Positions 53,697 to 62,339 of a stretch of DNA of 64,000 bases are shown here, piece after piece. The stretch covers positions 868,001 through 932,000 of the forward strand of contig JADKDD010000001.1 in assembly GCA_016718525.1 (NCBI GenBank). The letters run 5' to 3'. Each line of letters begins with the position of its first letter. Within the stretch, counting starts at the first letter, position 1. This DNA is from Rhodocyclaceae bacterium (GTDB lineage Bacteria; Pseudomonadota; Gammaproteobacteria; Burkholderiales; Rhodocyclaceae). The position numbers and the translations under genes were made by a program. The notes beneath the pieces were generated by a model. The model was not told where the DNA came from. It worked only from the letters and a program-made list of their open reading frames with translations, and searched no databases.

Positions 53697-54782
53697 TTAA
53701 TGCGTAATCTCATGCTCTTCTAGCGTTGGCTCCAAATTTTGGTCTCGAATCGCGAGCAATTCGGGCAAGCATCGATTGAAGTGTTCAACGATAACGGGAT
53801 CAAAGTGCTTACCAGAACCATCCTGGATCATGGTAACGGCCTGTTCGACAGACCAAGCCCTCTTATAGGGGCGCACTGACGTTAGCGCATCGAATACGTC
53901 GGCAATGGCAACGATTCGCCCTGCTTGCGAAATGGCCTCACCCGCAAGCCCGTTCGGATAGCCGCTGCCATCCCATTTTTCATGATGTGTCAGCGCAACG
54001 ATCCTGGCGAGACGCAATAATTCCGAATCTCCATCGCTCAAAATATCGGCACCGATGGTGGTATGTGTTTTCATGATCTGCCACTCGTGCGGTTCAAACT
54101 TCCCTGCCTTCAGCAAGATGCCATCCGGAATGCCGATCTTGCCAATGTCGTGCATGGGGCTGGCATGGAGCAACAGCTCGCAATCTGCATCACTCCAACC
54201 CAAACTTGCCGCCAGTGTTGCCGACATTTGGCTCATCCGCAAGATATGCAAGCCCGTTTCGTTGTCGCGATACTCAGCCGCACGACCGAGACGACGAACA
54301 ACCTGCAGGCGCGTCGCAGTGAGCTCCTTCGTGCGTTCGCGCACCATCGATTCGAGGACGTCCTTCTGTTCAAAAGCAAAGCGATGGGCGGAATGGGCAT
54401 CAAGCAGGTTGCGTACGCGCATCAAGAGTTCGGAGCGATCAAACGGCTTGCTTACGAAATCCCGTGCCCCCGCCGTGAGCGCTTTAAGCAGAAAGTCGCG
54501 GCTGTGCTGTGCCGTCAAGACCACAATCGGTGCAAGCAGCGGATCGTTCAAAGCGTGGAGCTGCTCCATCACTTGGTAGCCGTCCAAATGCGGCATATTG
54601 ATATCCAACAAAATGAGATCTGGCTTACCCATGGCATAGCGGGGCAGTACTTCGCGTGGATCCTGGATAGTGACAAGGTTCTGGTAGCCTTGACTCGCCA
54701 ACAGCTTGTAGAGCAGCTTCAGATTCGATGGTTCGTCATCAACGATGAAGATGCAGCAAGCATTGATTGAGGTTTGGTTCAC
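53697..54782 (-). CDS. two-component response regulator with HD-GYP domain
   Basis: A 361-residue protein. The N-terminal receiver domain has phosphoacceptor Asp60 (LILLDINMPHLDGYQ); a coiled linker (residues about 125-165) leads to an HD-GYP phosphodiesterase with HDIGKIGIPD (His211-Asp212) and HHEKWDGSGYP (Gly274-Tyr275-Pro276). It would degrade cyclic di-GMP when phosphorylated. Its ATG overlaps the stop of the hybrid kinase gene by 4 bases, so the kinase is the likely partner. Confidence 0.93.
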   Translation of the reverse strand: MNQTSINACCIFIVDDEPSNLKLLYKLLASQGYQNLVTIQDPREVLPRYAMGKPDLILLDINMPHLDGYQVMEQLHALNDPLLAPIVVLTAQHSRDFLLKALTAGARDFVSKPFDRSELLMRVRNLLDAHSAHRFAFEQKDVLESMVRERTKELTATRLQVVRRLGRAAEYRDNETGLHILRMSQMSATLAASLGWSDADCELLLHASPMHDIGKIGIPDGILLKAGKFEPHEWQIMKTHTTIGADILSDGDSELLRLARIVALTHHEKWDGSGYPNGLAGEAISQAGRIVAIADVFDALTSVRPYKRAWSVEQAVTMIQDGSGKHFDPVIVEHFNRCLPELLAIRDQNLEPTLEEHEITH

Positions 54783-57313
54783 TTCAAGCCCTGCGGAGAA
54801 TCGGTTGGCACTTCACCCAGTGCTTCGTCGACAATTTTCAACAGGACACTCACATCAAGCGGTTTAATGAGGTACTGCGCAAATCCCGCTGCCATGCCGC
54901 GTTCGACGTCGCGCGGCATTGCATTTGCCGTTACCGCAAACACCGGTACGGATTTGAGCGTCGGCTCACTCTTCAAAACCTGCAGCACCTGATATCCATC
55001 CATGTCCGGCATGTTGATGTCGAGCAATATCAGATCGGGAGCTTGAGCGAGCGCAAGCTCAATGCCAAGCTGTGGCGTTGGCGCGGTCAATACTTCGAGA
55101 TGTTCGCGCTTGCTCAACATATGCGAAATCAACTTCAAATTCACGCGGTTGTCGTCAATACACAGAATGCGTCTTTGTTGGCGGTGAGTAATGTTGACGT
55201 GTGACCGAGTTTGATCCGGAGCCTTGTCCAGAATTTCCAGTATCGCCACGGGTAATTCAAGCCAGAATGTGCTGCCTGAGCCGATTACACTGTTGACCCC
55301 AACGCGTCCCGCCATAAGTTCCACCAATTGCTTGGTAATGGTCAATCCGATTCCACTGCCTTCAATTGAGCTGCCTTCAGCGCCCAGTCGGTTAAAGGCT
55401 TGAAACAGCCCGCCAAGGCTCGCCGCGTCGATACCGTGGCCAGTATCGGTGACCAAAATGCGCAGCATATTTTTGTCTGTCCTGGGCAGCACAGTGACAT
55501 TTATTTTTCCACCATGACGGTTGTACTTGACTGCGTTTGAAAGCAAATTGAGCAGTACTTGTTTGAGGCGCGTGCGATCAGCTGCCACGGCTGTCTGCGC
55601 GGGAATGTCGGTGGCCAAACTGATGCTACGGGCGACTGCGAGTGGTTGTATGAGTTGTTGGCATTCCTCAACAAGTTGCGAGAGATCAACTGGTTCGATT
55701 GACAGGTTAACGCGTCCGGACTCTATTTTGGCGAGGTCAAGCACCTCGGTGATTAGTTCCAACAGATGTCGTCCGCCTTTGAGGATTTCTGCGACGCTGT
55801 CCTTCTGGTCCGAATTTAGCTCTTCGTCGTATTCCAAAATTTGCGCAAAACCAAGGATCGCGTTCATCGGTGTGCGCAGTTCGTGGCTCATACTGGCGAG
55901 AAATTCAGATTTCGCACCATTCGCCCGCTCGGCTAATTCTTTTGCCTTAGCAATTTCGCTACGCCTTGACAGTTCAACCGAGAAATCAGTAAAGATGTTA
56001 AATACATATTGGATCTTGCCATGATCATTGGTCACAAATCCGATGTTACTGAACGAGATGAACTGACTTCCGTCTTTCCGACGCAGTGGAATTTCTCCAC
56101 TCCAACGGCCTTCCTGTGTCAGCCCTCCAATGACCTCAGCGCGTGTTCGGTCGGCGATATCATTGTCTATCACCATGGTGATGTCCTGATCGATAATCTC
56201 TTCGTCCGAATACCCAAGCAAGTTCCTCATTGCTCGATTCTGATACAGAACTCGACCGTGACCATTTGTAATGCCAATGCTCTGGGTAGTTGAATCAAAG
56301 ACACGACGAAAAAGGGCGATGCGGTTCTCGACCAGCTTGCGTTTCGTTATGTCGGTTATAAACGCATTGAAATATCTTTTGCCTCGGACGCGGCGCGAGG
56401 TAATTGTGGCTTCTGCCGGAAATATCTCGCCATTACAGCGCGCTAAGTCAATTTCAAACATCAGGCTGGTTTGATCAATGTCCCTGCGCATGAATCGTGC
56501 AAGCCGCTTTTTTTGAACTGCTCGGTTCGCTGGGGGTACATTGGTGTCGACAAAGTTCTTGCCGATCATTTCAACTTTGGTTCGCCCAAAGATCGATTCA
56601 GCGCACTGGTTATAGTCGGTGATAGTCCCTGACGCGTCCAGTTCAATAATCGCGTCTTGCGCAGAATCCAAAATATTACGCAATCGCAGCTGCACCTCAA
56701 GGCGTTCACGCATACTCTTGTGGGAGTCCTGGCCAACGACAAGAAATTGTGCCAAGGCCACCAGGAAAGTTACAGACAACAATAGCTCAATAGGTCCTGA
56801 AATGCTTGCGGCTGCAACGGCTGGGGGGAGTAGTGCGCCGACCAAAAAAAATTGCATCGCCACGCGCTGCCCGGCCAAGGTATTCATCGCAATCGAGCAT
56901 ACGGCGATCAATACCATCAGGCATATTGTTAGCCCCACCCCGCTGGAATGCAAAATCATAAGGCTGGGCCCAACTGACCAACCAAGCCCCGTGATCGCGC
57001 TCTGTATCACGTAATTGGTTCGCCAGCGGGCGAAGGTCTTTTTCGGGTAAAGATGCTGAGCAGTTGGAACCGCGCGTTTGAAGCGCCAAACATCGATGGA
57101 CAGAAACATCGTCGCCACCAAAATCGCGACAACCCAGGTAATGATGATGTTTCGGTCAAAAACAGGTGCGAATAACAACGCAATGGTCAGTGCAGTACCA
57201 TAGTTGAGTAGTGCATTCCGTTCCTTGCGCCCATAAGCAGCATGTAGCAACTCGACGTCAATATGCCGCTCGACGTTGGGCACCAAATCGTCGTGTTCAA
57301 TGGGCATGTTCAT
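54779..57313 (-). CDS. hybrid sensor histidine kinase with two PAS domains and a receiver
   Basis: An 844-residue membrane protein. About six hydrophobic segments lie within residues 35-205, followed by two PAS domains (NILDSAQDAIIELDASGTIT; RVFDSTTQSIGITNGHGRV), the H-box SHELRTPMNAILGFAQ, the kinase boxes LLNLLSNAVKYN, DTGHGI and GSGIGL, and a C-terminal receiver with Asp765 (LILLDINMPDMDGYQ). It probably senses a membrane or cytosolic cue and passes phosphate to its own receiver and the HD-GYP regulator encoded next. It is 15 bases after the molybdopterin oxidoreductase gene. Confidence 0.92.
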   Translation of the reverse strand: MNMPIEHDDLVPNVERHIDVELLHAAYGRKERNALLNYGTALTIALLFAPVFDRNIIITWVVAILVATMFLSIDVWRFKRAVPTAQHLYPKKTFARWRTNYVIQSAITGLGWSVGPSLMILHSSGVGLTICLMVLIAVCSIAMNTLAGQRVAMQFFLVGALLPPAVAAASISGPIELLLSVTFLVALAQFLVVGQDSHKSMRERLEVQLRLRNILDSAQDAIIELDASGTITDYNQCAESIFGRTKVEMIGKNFVDTNVPPANRAVQKKRLARFMRRDIDQTSLMFEIDLARCNGEIFPAEATITSRRVRGKRYFNAFITDITKRKLVENRIALFRRVFDSTTQSIGITNGHGRVLYQNRAMRNLLGYSDEEIIDQDITMVIDNDIADRTRAEVIGGLTQEGRWSGEIPLRRKDGSQFISFSNIGFVTNDHGKIQYVFNIFTDFSVELSRRSEIAKAKELAERANGAKSEFLASMSHELRTPMNAILGFAQILEYDEELNSDQKDSVAEILKGGRHLLELITEVLDLAKIESGRVNLSIEPVDLSQLVEECQQLIQPLAVARSISLATDIPAQTAVAADRTRLKQVLLNLLSNAVKYNRHGGKINVTVLPRTDKNMLRILVTDTGHGIDAASLGGLFQAFNRLGAEGSSIEGSGIGLTITKQLVELMAGRVGVNSVIGSGSTFWLELPVAILEILDKAPDQTRSHVNITHRQQRRILCIDDNRVNLKLISHMLSKREHLEVLTAPTPQLGIELALAQAPDLILLDINMPDMDGYQVLQVLKSEPTLKSVPVFAVTANAMPRDVERGMAAGFAQYLIKPLDVSVLLKIVDEALGEVPTDSPQGLK

Positions 57314-57328
57314 CTGGATCGCTGATTG

Positions 57329-59584
57329 TCAGGATGCCAATGCTGTCATTGCAATCGGGATGCCGGACAATACAGAATTTCCCGAGAGCGGATCACGCCA
57401 GTTCTCGTCAAACAAGGCATTGAGATTGGCACCGGGGCGCTGGCTGGCGAGGTGTTGCCCAGTGCCGGGTACATCATGGCCCCAACCGTGCGGCAGGCTG
57501 ACCACGCCCGGCATCACTTCATCACTGATCTCAACTTGGACATCAATGCTGCGTGAATTAGCGGAAATCCGCGCCTGCGATCCATCAACAATGCCGCGTT
57601 TCGCCGCATCGGTTGGGTGAACCAGAGCGGTGCAACGGAACGGGCCTTTGCTCAAGATAGGTAAATTATGCATCCAACTATTGTTCGAGCGGATCTGACG
57701 ACGCCCGATGATGACCAGGTCCGGCGCCGGTTCTGCGAGTCCCTTGACAGCACGCGCAAGGTCGGCAATCAGAACTGGCGGGGCGAGTTCAACCTTGCCG
57801 GAAGGTGTGCGCAACACCTCCGGGATTCGCGGCATAAGTTCGCCAAGATCAATGCCATCAGCGGCGGCTTGAACTTTGGCCAGCGATATTCCATCCGGGT
57901 TGCGGCCAAACTTATCGCCATAGGGACCGCCACGAAGCGCCATATCAATCAAACGGTCGGGACCGCGGCGTCCCGCCAGCACCAACTGAACGGCATCGGC
58001 ATTTGCGCCAATCTGGCGTTCCAAATCGGCGGCAAAGCGCTCGTCTTCAAACGCCTCCAGATCAACCTTGGCTCCGCGTCCGGCAACTATTGCTTCGAGT
58101 CTCAGCAGAATTTCCCACTCGGCAGGTTGGCCTGGCACTGGCGCAAACACCGGCGGGCTATAACGGGCATGATTGCGGAAAGAAAATTGGGGGAAGGCAA
58201 CGTCGTAGTGCGCATCCTCGAGTGGTGAGCGACCAGGCAAAATCACGTCAGCGTGGCGCGTGGTTTCGTTCAAGTAAATATCCACGCTGACCATAAAGTC
58301 GAGTTGCTCCAAGGCTTCGGCGAGGCGCCGACCGTTGGGAGAGGAGAGCACAGGGTTGCTGGCAACCGTAATCAAACCGCGAACCTGACCAGCCCCCGGC
58401 GTTTGAATCTCTTCGGCCAGGCAGCCAATCGGTAGTTCGCCATAGACTTCCGGTGCGCCGGAAACACGACTCGCATGACGACCGGTTACCACGCCTTTGC
58501 CGACACCGGCGCTGCCCGGCTTGCCGCCTTGGGTGTTGGCAGCGAAGGCAGCCGATTTGGGGAACATCACACCGCCGACACTGTCCAGATGGCCAGTTAA
58601 AGTATTCACCACATCGACCAGCCAACTGCCTAGCGTACCGAATTCCTGAGTGCACGTGCCAATCCGCGAATACAAGGCCGCGCGTGGCGTGGCGGCCATT
58701 TCGCGGGCGAGAGTGCGGATGATGTCCGGTGCGATACCGCAACGCTTGGATACAGATTCGGCCGAAAACCGGGGATCGCTCATTGCCGTTTCCAACTCTC
58801 TCAAACCGGTGATGTGTTCGCCTACGCTACCGAGCTTCACCAGCTTTTCAGCAAATAACGTATGCACCATACCAAGCAATAAAAACACATCGCCGGCCGG
58901 ACGAATGAAATGGTGGGCATCGGCCAACTCGGCGGTTTCCGAGCGGCGCGGATCAATCACTATCATGCGACCACCGCGAGCCCGCAATGCCTTGGCCTTG
59001 CCGCGAAAATCCGGCACGGTCCACAAGCTTCCGTTGGAAGCGACTGGATTGGCACCTAGCACGACCAGCAAATCGCAGCGTTCGATGTCGGGCACCGGAA
59101 TCGATAGCCAGGCACCGAACATGAGCCCGGCGGACAACTGTTTTGGCATCTGATCCAGCGTCGATGCAGAATAGACATTGCGTGTTTTGAGTGCCTTGGC
59201 GACGCGCCCGCCGTAAAGCAACAAGCCAATCTTGTGCGCTGCCGGGTTACCAAGTGTCATCGCTACCGCATCGCCGCCACGTGCAGCAATGACAGCCGGC
59301 AGGCGGCGGTCGATTTCCTCGAAGGCTTCATCCCACGTGACTTCGACGAACTTTCCATCGCGTTTGATTAGTGGTGTGCGTAAACGGTCAGGGTCGTCAT
59401 GCAAGTTTTTGATTGCCACACCCTTCGGGCAGATGTATCCAGCGGAAAACACATCGGCGTCGTGGCCACGTACAGAAGTGACTTTTTCGTTTTCAATGGT
59501 CAGTTCCAGACCGCAACACGCTTCACAAAAAGGACAAATTCGATGGGCAATGCGAGTGCTGGCAGCTGCGGTGGCAGAAGTCAT
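57329..59584 (-). CDS. molybdopterin-dependent oxidoreductase (formate-dehydrogenase-like)
   Basis: A 751-residue protein of the bis-MGD oxidoreductase family. The N-terminal 4Fe-4S site is C17-x2-C20-x3-C24-x27-C52 (CPFCEACCG...YICPKG). Mo-cofactor segments include VLGANPVASNGSLW, VIDPRRSETAELAD and SLPHGWGHD. At the position of the catalytic residue the sequence reads YSASTLDQMP, so a Cys or Sec ligand is not obvious. It lacks obvious electron-transfer subunits beside it and no signal peptide or Tat motif is seen, so it is cytosolic. A repeat copy is inside it at 57964. Confidence 0.87.
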   Translation of the reverse strand: MTSATAAASTRIAHRICPFCEACCGLELTIENEKVTSVRGHDADVFSAGYICPKGVAIKNLHDDPDRLRTPLIKRDGKFVEVTWDEAFEEIDRRLPAVIAARGGDAVAMTLGNPAAHKIGLLLYGGRVAKALKTRNVYSASTLDQMPKQLSAGLMFGAWLSIPVPDIERCDLLVVLGANPVASNGSLWTVPDFRGKAKALRARGGRMIVIDPRRSETAELADAHHFIRPAGDVFLLLGMVHTLFAEKLVKLGSVGEHITGLRELETAMSDPRFSAESVSKRCGIAPDIIRTLAREMAATPRAALYSRIGTCTQEFGTLGSWLVDVVNTLTGHLDSVGGVMFPKSAAFAANTQGGKPGSAGVGKGVVTGRHASRVSGAPEVYGELPIGCLAEEIQTPGAGQVRGLITVASNPVLSSPNGRRLAEALEQLDFMVSVDIYLNETTRHADVILPGRSPLEDAHYDVAFPQFSFRNHARYSPPVFAPVPGQPAEWEILLRLEAIVAGRGAKVDLEAFEDERFAADLERQIGANADAVQLVLAGRRGPDRLIDMALRGGPYGDKFGRNPDGISLAKVQAAADGIDLGELMPRIPEVLRTPSGKVELAPPVLIADLARAVKGLAEPAPDLVIIGRRQIRSNNSWMHNLPILSKGPFRCTALVHPTDAAKRGIVDGSQARISANSRSIDVQVEISDEVMPGVVSLPHGWGHDVPGTGQHLASQRPGANLNALFDENWRDPLSGNSVLSGIPIAMTALAS
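57964..57988 (-). repeat. dispersed 25-bp repeat, copy 10 (inside the molybdopterin oxidoreductase gene)
   Basis: On the minus strand CAGTTGGTGCTGGC is followed by GGG and ACGCCGCG. It is read in the gene frame as QLVLAGRRG, one base out of phase with the SVGAG reading of copies 1 and 8, which shows the similarity is at DNA level, not codon level. The residues also look natural for the enzyme. Confidence 0.5.
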
Positions 59585-59798
59585 AAGAAGGGGATCCTGA
59601 GTGCTCGACTAACGGGCAATTGTATATGCTCGGCAAGGCCAGTGTTCAGGAGAGCAAACAGGGGATGGCAAGCAGGCCGACCCCTCAATAAAACAAGGCT
59701 GAGCGGGCGTCAGCCGGTGTTAAATTAAATATTAAGGATCAATCAGGTAGACAGTTAGACAGAACTTCCGCGCCAAGCAGATCCTCTCGAAATCGCCA

Positions 59799-60083
59799 TT
59801 AATGGGGGCCAGGAGAGCGCAACATGTGTTCTGCTGCATCGGCAGCGCGAAGAGCATCATCGCAACGCTGGCGTATCAAGCAATGTCCATTACGATCATA
59901 AAGTTCGGCAAGCAGACCGTGGCCACGGCCGACACAGGTGGTGACAAAGACGTAAACTCCACCCATTCCACGCCGGAACCAACCCTCCCGTTCAGTCCGT
60001 TTGGGCGTATCCCGAGGCAACCTGGCCGCCGAAAATCCAGCATAGTTCATTGTTGAAGCAATATGGGCTAGTGTGTCGGGCAT
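59799..60083 (-). CDS. hypothetical protein
   Basis: A 94-residue reading frame starting at ATG 60083 (MPDTLAHIASTMNYAGFSAA), with GGAG about 12 bases upstream. It has a conserved-looking core VYVFVTTCVGRGHGLLAELY, but I recognise no family. It lies in a 720-base stretch between the molybdopterin oxidoreductase gene and the small AKGQ protein gene. It could be spurious. Confidence 0.35.
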   Translation of the reverse strand: MPDTLAHIASTMNYAGFSAARLPRDTPKRTEREGWFRRGMGGVYVFVTTCVGRGHGLLAELYDRNGHCLIRQRCDDALRAADAAEHMLRSPGPH

Positions 60084-60245
60084 GGTACTGTCTCCGGGAG
60101 GCCAAAGTTTGATTCCTACTGCCTCAACGGGGCAAAACGGGAACGGATGACAGAAAATCGAGCAAGCCGAAAATTTCTGCATGCTAAAACTTGATAATCA
60201 AGGGCACGGCCTGAAACTGTACTTGTACCGGTGATTTCCTGGCCC

Positions 60246-60281
60246 AAACGAAAAAGTCGGCTGGTGCCGACTTTTTCGTTT
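60246..60281. terminator. bidirectional intrinsic terminator (perfect 16-bp hairpin)
   Basis: AAACGAAAAAGTCGGC (60246-60261), a 4-base loop TGGT, and GCCGACTTTTTCGTTT (60266-60281) form a perfect 16-bp stem with A and T runs near the ends on both strands. It lies between the 94-residue ORF and the 39-residue gene, downstream of the latter on the minus strand. Confidence 0.75.
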
Positions 60282-60304
60282 GTATTCCAACCTGATTCCG
60301 CAAT

Positions 60305-60424
60305 CTATTTTTTGGTCTTTTCCGCCTTGGCAGGAACCGCGAAACCTCCGGCCGGTGCTGCTGGGGTTTTGTCCTTCTTGGGTTTCTTTGCCTCTTTGTT
60401 GCCTCGCAACTGACCTTTTGCCAT
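60305..60424 (-). CDS. small basic conserved protein (MAKGQ...KEAKKPKK family)
   Basis: A 39-residue protein: MAKGQLRGNKEAKKPKKDK, then a proline/alanine stretch ending AKAEKTKK. The N-terminal AKGQxRxNxEAKKPKK pattern recurs in small hypothetical proteins of many proteobacteria; function unknown. AAAGGAG precedes ATG 60424, which supports translation. The 16-bp hairpin at 60246-60281 would terminate it. Confidence 0.7.
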   Translation of the reverse strand: MAKGQLRGNKEAKKPKKDKTPAAPAGGFAVPAKAEKTKK

Positions 60425-60558
60425 GGTGCTCTCCTTTGGATAGTTTCCTTGATTACGCACTGACATAGACTTCATGCCACCGACACAGACCAATCTTAAC
60501 CATAAATTGCACGCAGGTGGAACCTTGACATTCGGTTACTCACTGAATCGCCGCTTGG

Positions 60559-62223
60559 TTAGCGCGTAATCGGTTTGTAGCGAATCCGCTTTGGCTTGGC
60601 ACCTTCTTCCCCTAGACGACGCTTTTTATCTTCCTCGTATTCGTTGTAGTTGCCGGCGTAGAAACTCCACTGGGAATCGCCTTCACAGGACAGAATGTGA
60701 GTACAAATCCGGTCAAGGAACCAACGGTCGTGACTGATGATCATGGCGCAACCGGCGAACTCCAACAGCGCATCTTCGAGCGCCCGCAGGGTTTCGACAT
60801 CAAGATCGTTTGAAGGCTCGTCGAGAAGGAGCAGATTGCCGCCAGTCATCAAGGTTTTGGCCAAATGTAATCGACCACGCTCGCCGCCGGACAAATTGCC
60901 GACCAACTTCTGCTGGTCACCGCCTTTGAAGTTGAAACGCCCGATGTAAGCCCGGCTCGGCATCTCAAAGCGCCCGATGGTGAGAATGTCAGCCCCGCCG
61001 GCCAGTTCATCAAACACTGTTTTGGCGCCATCAAGGCAGTCGCGGCTCTGGTCGACATAGGCAATCTTGACTGTGGGACCGATATCCACTTCACCGCTGT
61101 CAGGAGCCTCGGTGCCGGTAATCATTTTGAACAACGTCGATTTGCCGGCGCCGTTGGGCCCGATGATGCCGACAATGGCCCCGGGCGGTATGCTGAAACT
61201 AAGGTTGTCAATCAGCAGGCGATCGCCAAAGGCTTTCGAGACACCATTGAACTCGATCACCTTTCCGCCCAGTCGCTCAGCCACCGGAATGAAAATCTCC
61301 TGTGTTTCGTTCCGCTTCTGGTAGTCGACGTCGGACATTTCTTCGTAGCGCGACAAACGTGCTTTGCTCTTGGCCTGTCGTGCCTTGGGGTTCGACCGGA
61401 CCCAAGCCAACTCCTGCTTCATCGCCTTCATTCTGGCGTCTTCTTGTTTTGACTCGGTTTCGAGACGGGCTTCCTTTTGCTCCAGCCAGCTCGAGTAATT
61501 GCCTTTCCAGGGGATACCATGGCCACGGTCAAGTTCGAGTATCCATTCGGCAGCGTTGTCGAGGAAGTAGCGATCATGGGTTACCGCGACCACCGTTCCG
61601 GGAAAACGGGTGAGGAACTGCTCCAGCCACTGCACCGATTCAGCGTCAAGGTGATTGGTCGGCTCATCCAGTAGCAACATGTCGGGCTTGGAGAGCAGCA
61701 ATTTGCAGAGTGCGACACGGCGCTTCTCGCCGCCGGACAATGTCTTGATCGACGCATCCCAAGGCGGCAGGCGGAGCGCATCGGCAGCAATTTCCAACTG
61801 ATGTTCCGTGTCGCTACCGGCGGTGGCAATGATCGCCTCCAACCGTGCCTGCTCTTCTGCGAGCTTGTCGAAATCAGCGTCTTCCTCGGCGTAGGCGGCA
61901 TACACTGCTTCGAGTTTGGCTTGTGCCTCCATCACTTCGCCCATTCCGGATTCGACTTCCTGACGGACGGATTTGCTGGCATCCAGTTGCGGCTCTTGCG
62001 GCAAATAACCGATGCGAATTCCCGGTAGATGCTGGACTTCGCCGTTGTAATCCTTGTCCTCGTTGGCCATGATCCGCAGCACCGTTGACTTGCCGGATCC
62101 GTTTAATCCAAGCAAGCCTATCTTCGCGCCGGGAAAGAACGACAAGGAAATGTCTTTGATGATTTGCCGTTTGGGCGGGACAATTTTGCTCACTTTGAGC
62201 ATCGACATTACGTACTGAGCCAT
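60559..62223 (-). CDS. ettA: energy-dependent translational throttle protein EttA (ABC-F)
   Basis: A 554-residue ABC-F ATPase that binds the ribosomal E site and couples translation to ATP level. It has two nucleotide-binding domains: GLNGSGKST, LSGGEKRRVALCKLLL and DEPTNHLD in the first, GPNGAGKST, LSGGERGRLHLAK and DEPSNDLD in the second, separated by the P-site tRNA-interaction motif linker. MAQYVMSMLKVSKIVPPKRQIIKDISLSFFPG is a typical EttA start. The ATG at 62223 is 116 bases from the mnmC stop on the same strand. Confidence 0.95.
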   Translation of the reverse strand: MAQYVMSMLKVSKIVPPKRQIIKDISLSFFPGAKIGLLGLNGSGKSTVLRIMANEDKDYNGEVQHLPGIRIGYLPQEPQLDASKSVRQEVESGMGEVMEAQAKLEAVYAAYAEEDADFDKLAEEQARLEAIIATAGSDTEHQLEIAADALRLPPWDASIKTLSGGEKRRVALCKLLLSKPDMLLLDEPTNHLDAESVQWLEQFLTRFPGTVVAVTHDRYFLDNAAEWILELDRGHGIPWKGNYSSWLEQKEARLETESKQEDARMKAMKQELAWVRSNPKARQAKSKARLSRYEEMSDVDYQKRNETQEIFIPVAERLGGKVIEFNGVSKAFGDRLLIDNLSFSIPPGAIVGIIGPNGAGKSTLFKMITGTEAPDSGEVDIGPTVKIAYVDQSRDCLDGAKTVFDELAGGADILTIGRFEMPSRAYIGRFNFKGGDQQKLVGNLSGGERGRLHLAKTLMTGGNLLLLDEPSNDLDVETLRALEDALLEFAGCAMIISHDRWFLDRICTHILSCEGDSQWSFYAGNYNEYEEDKKRRLGEEGAKPKRIRYKPITR

Positions 62224-62339
62224 TGAAGTTTTGCCTGATGGGGAAAAGGGGCAGTTTACTTGACGCTGACCCTGTGCAGGGAAGATAGCGCGTTCGAAAT
62301 TTGCGCATCACCATTTATCATGGCGACCTGATAACCGCT

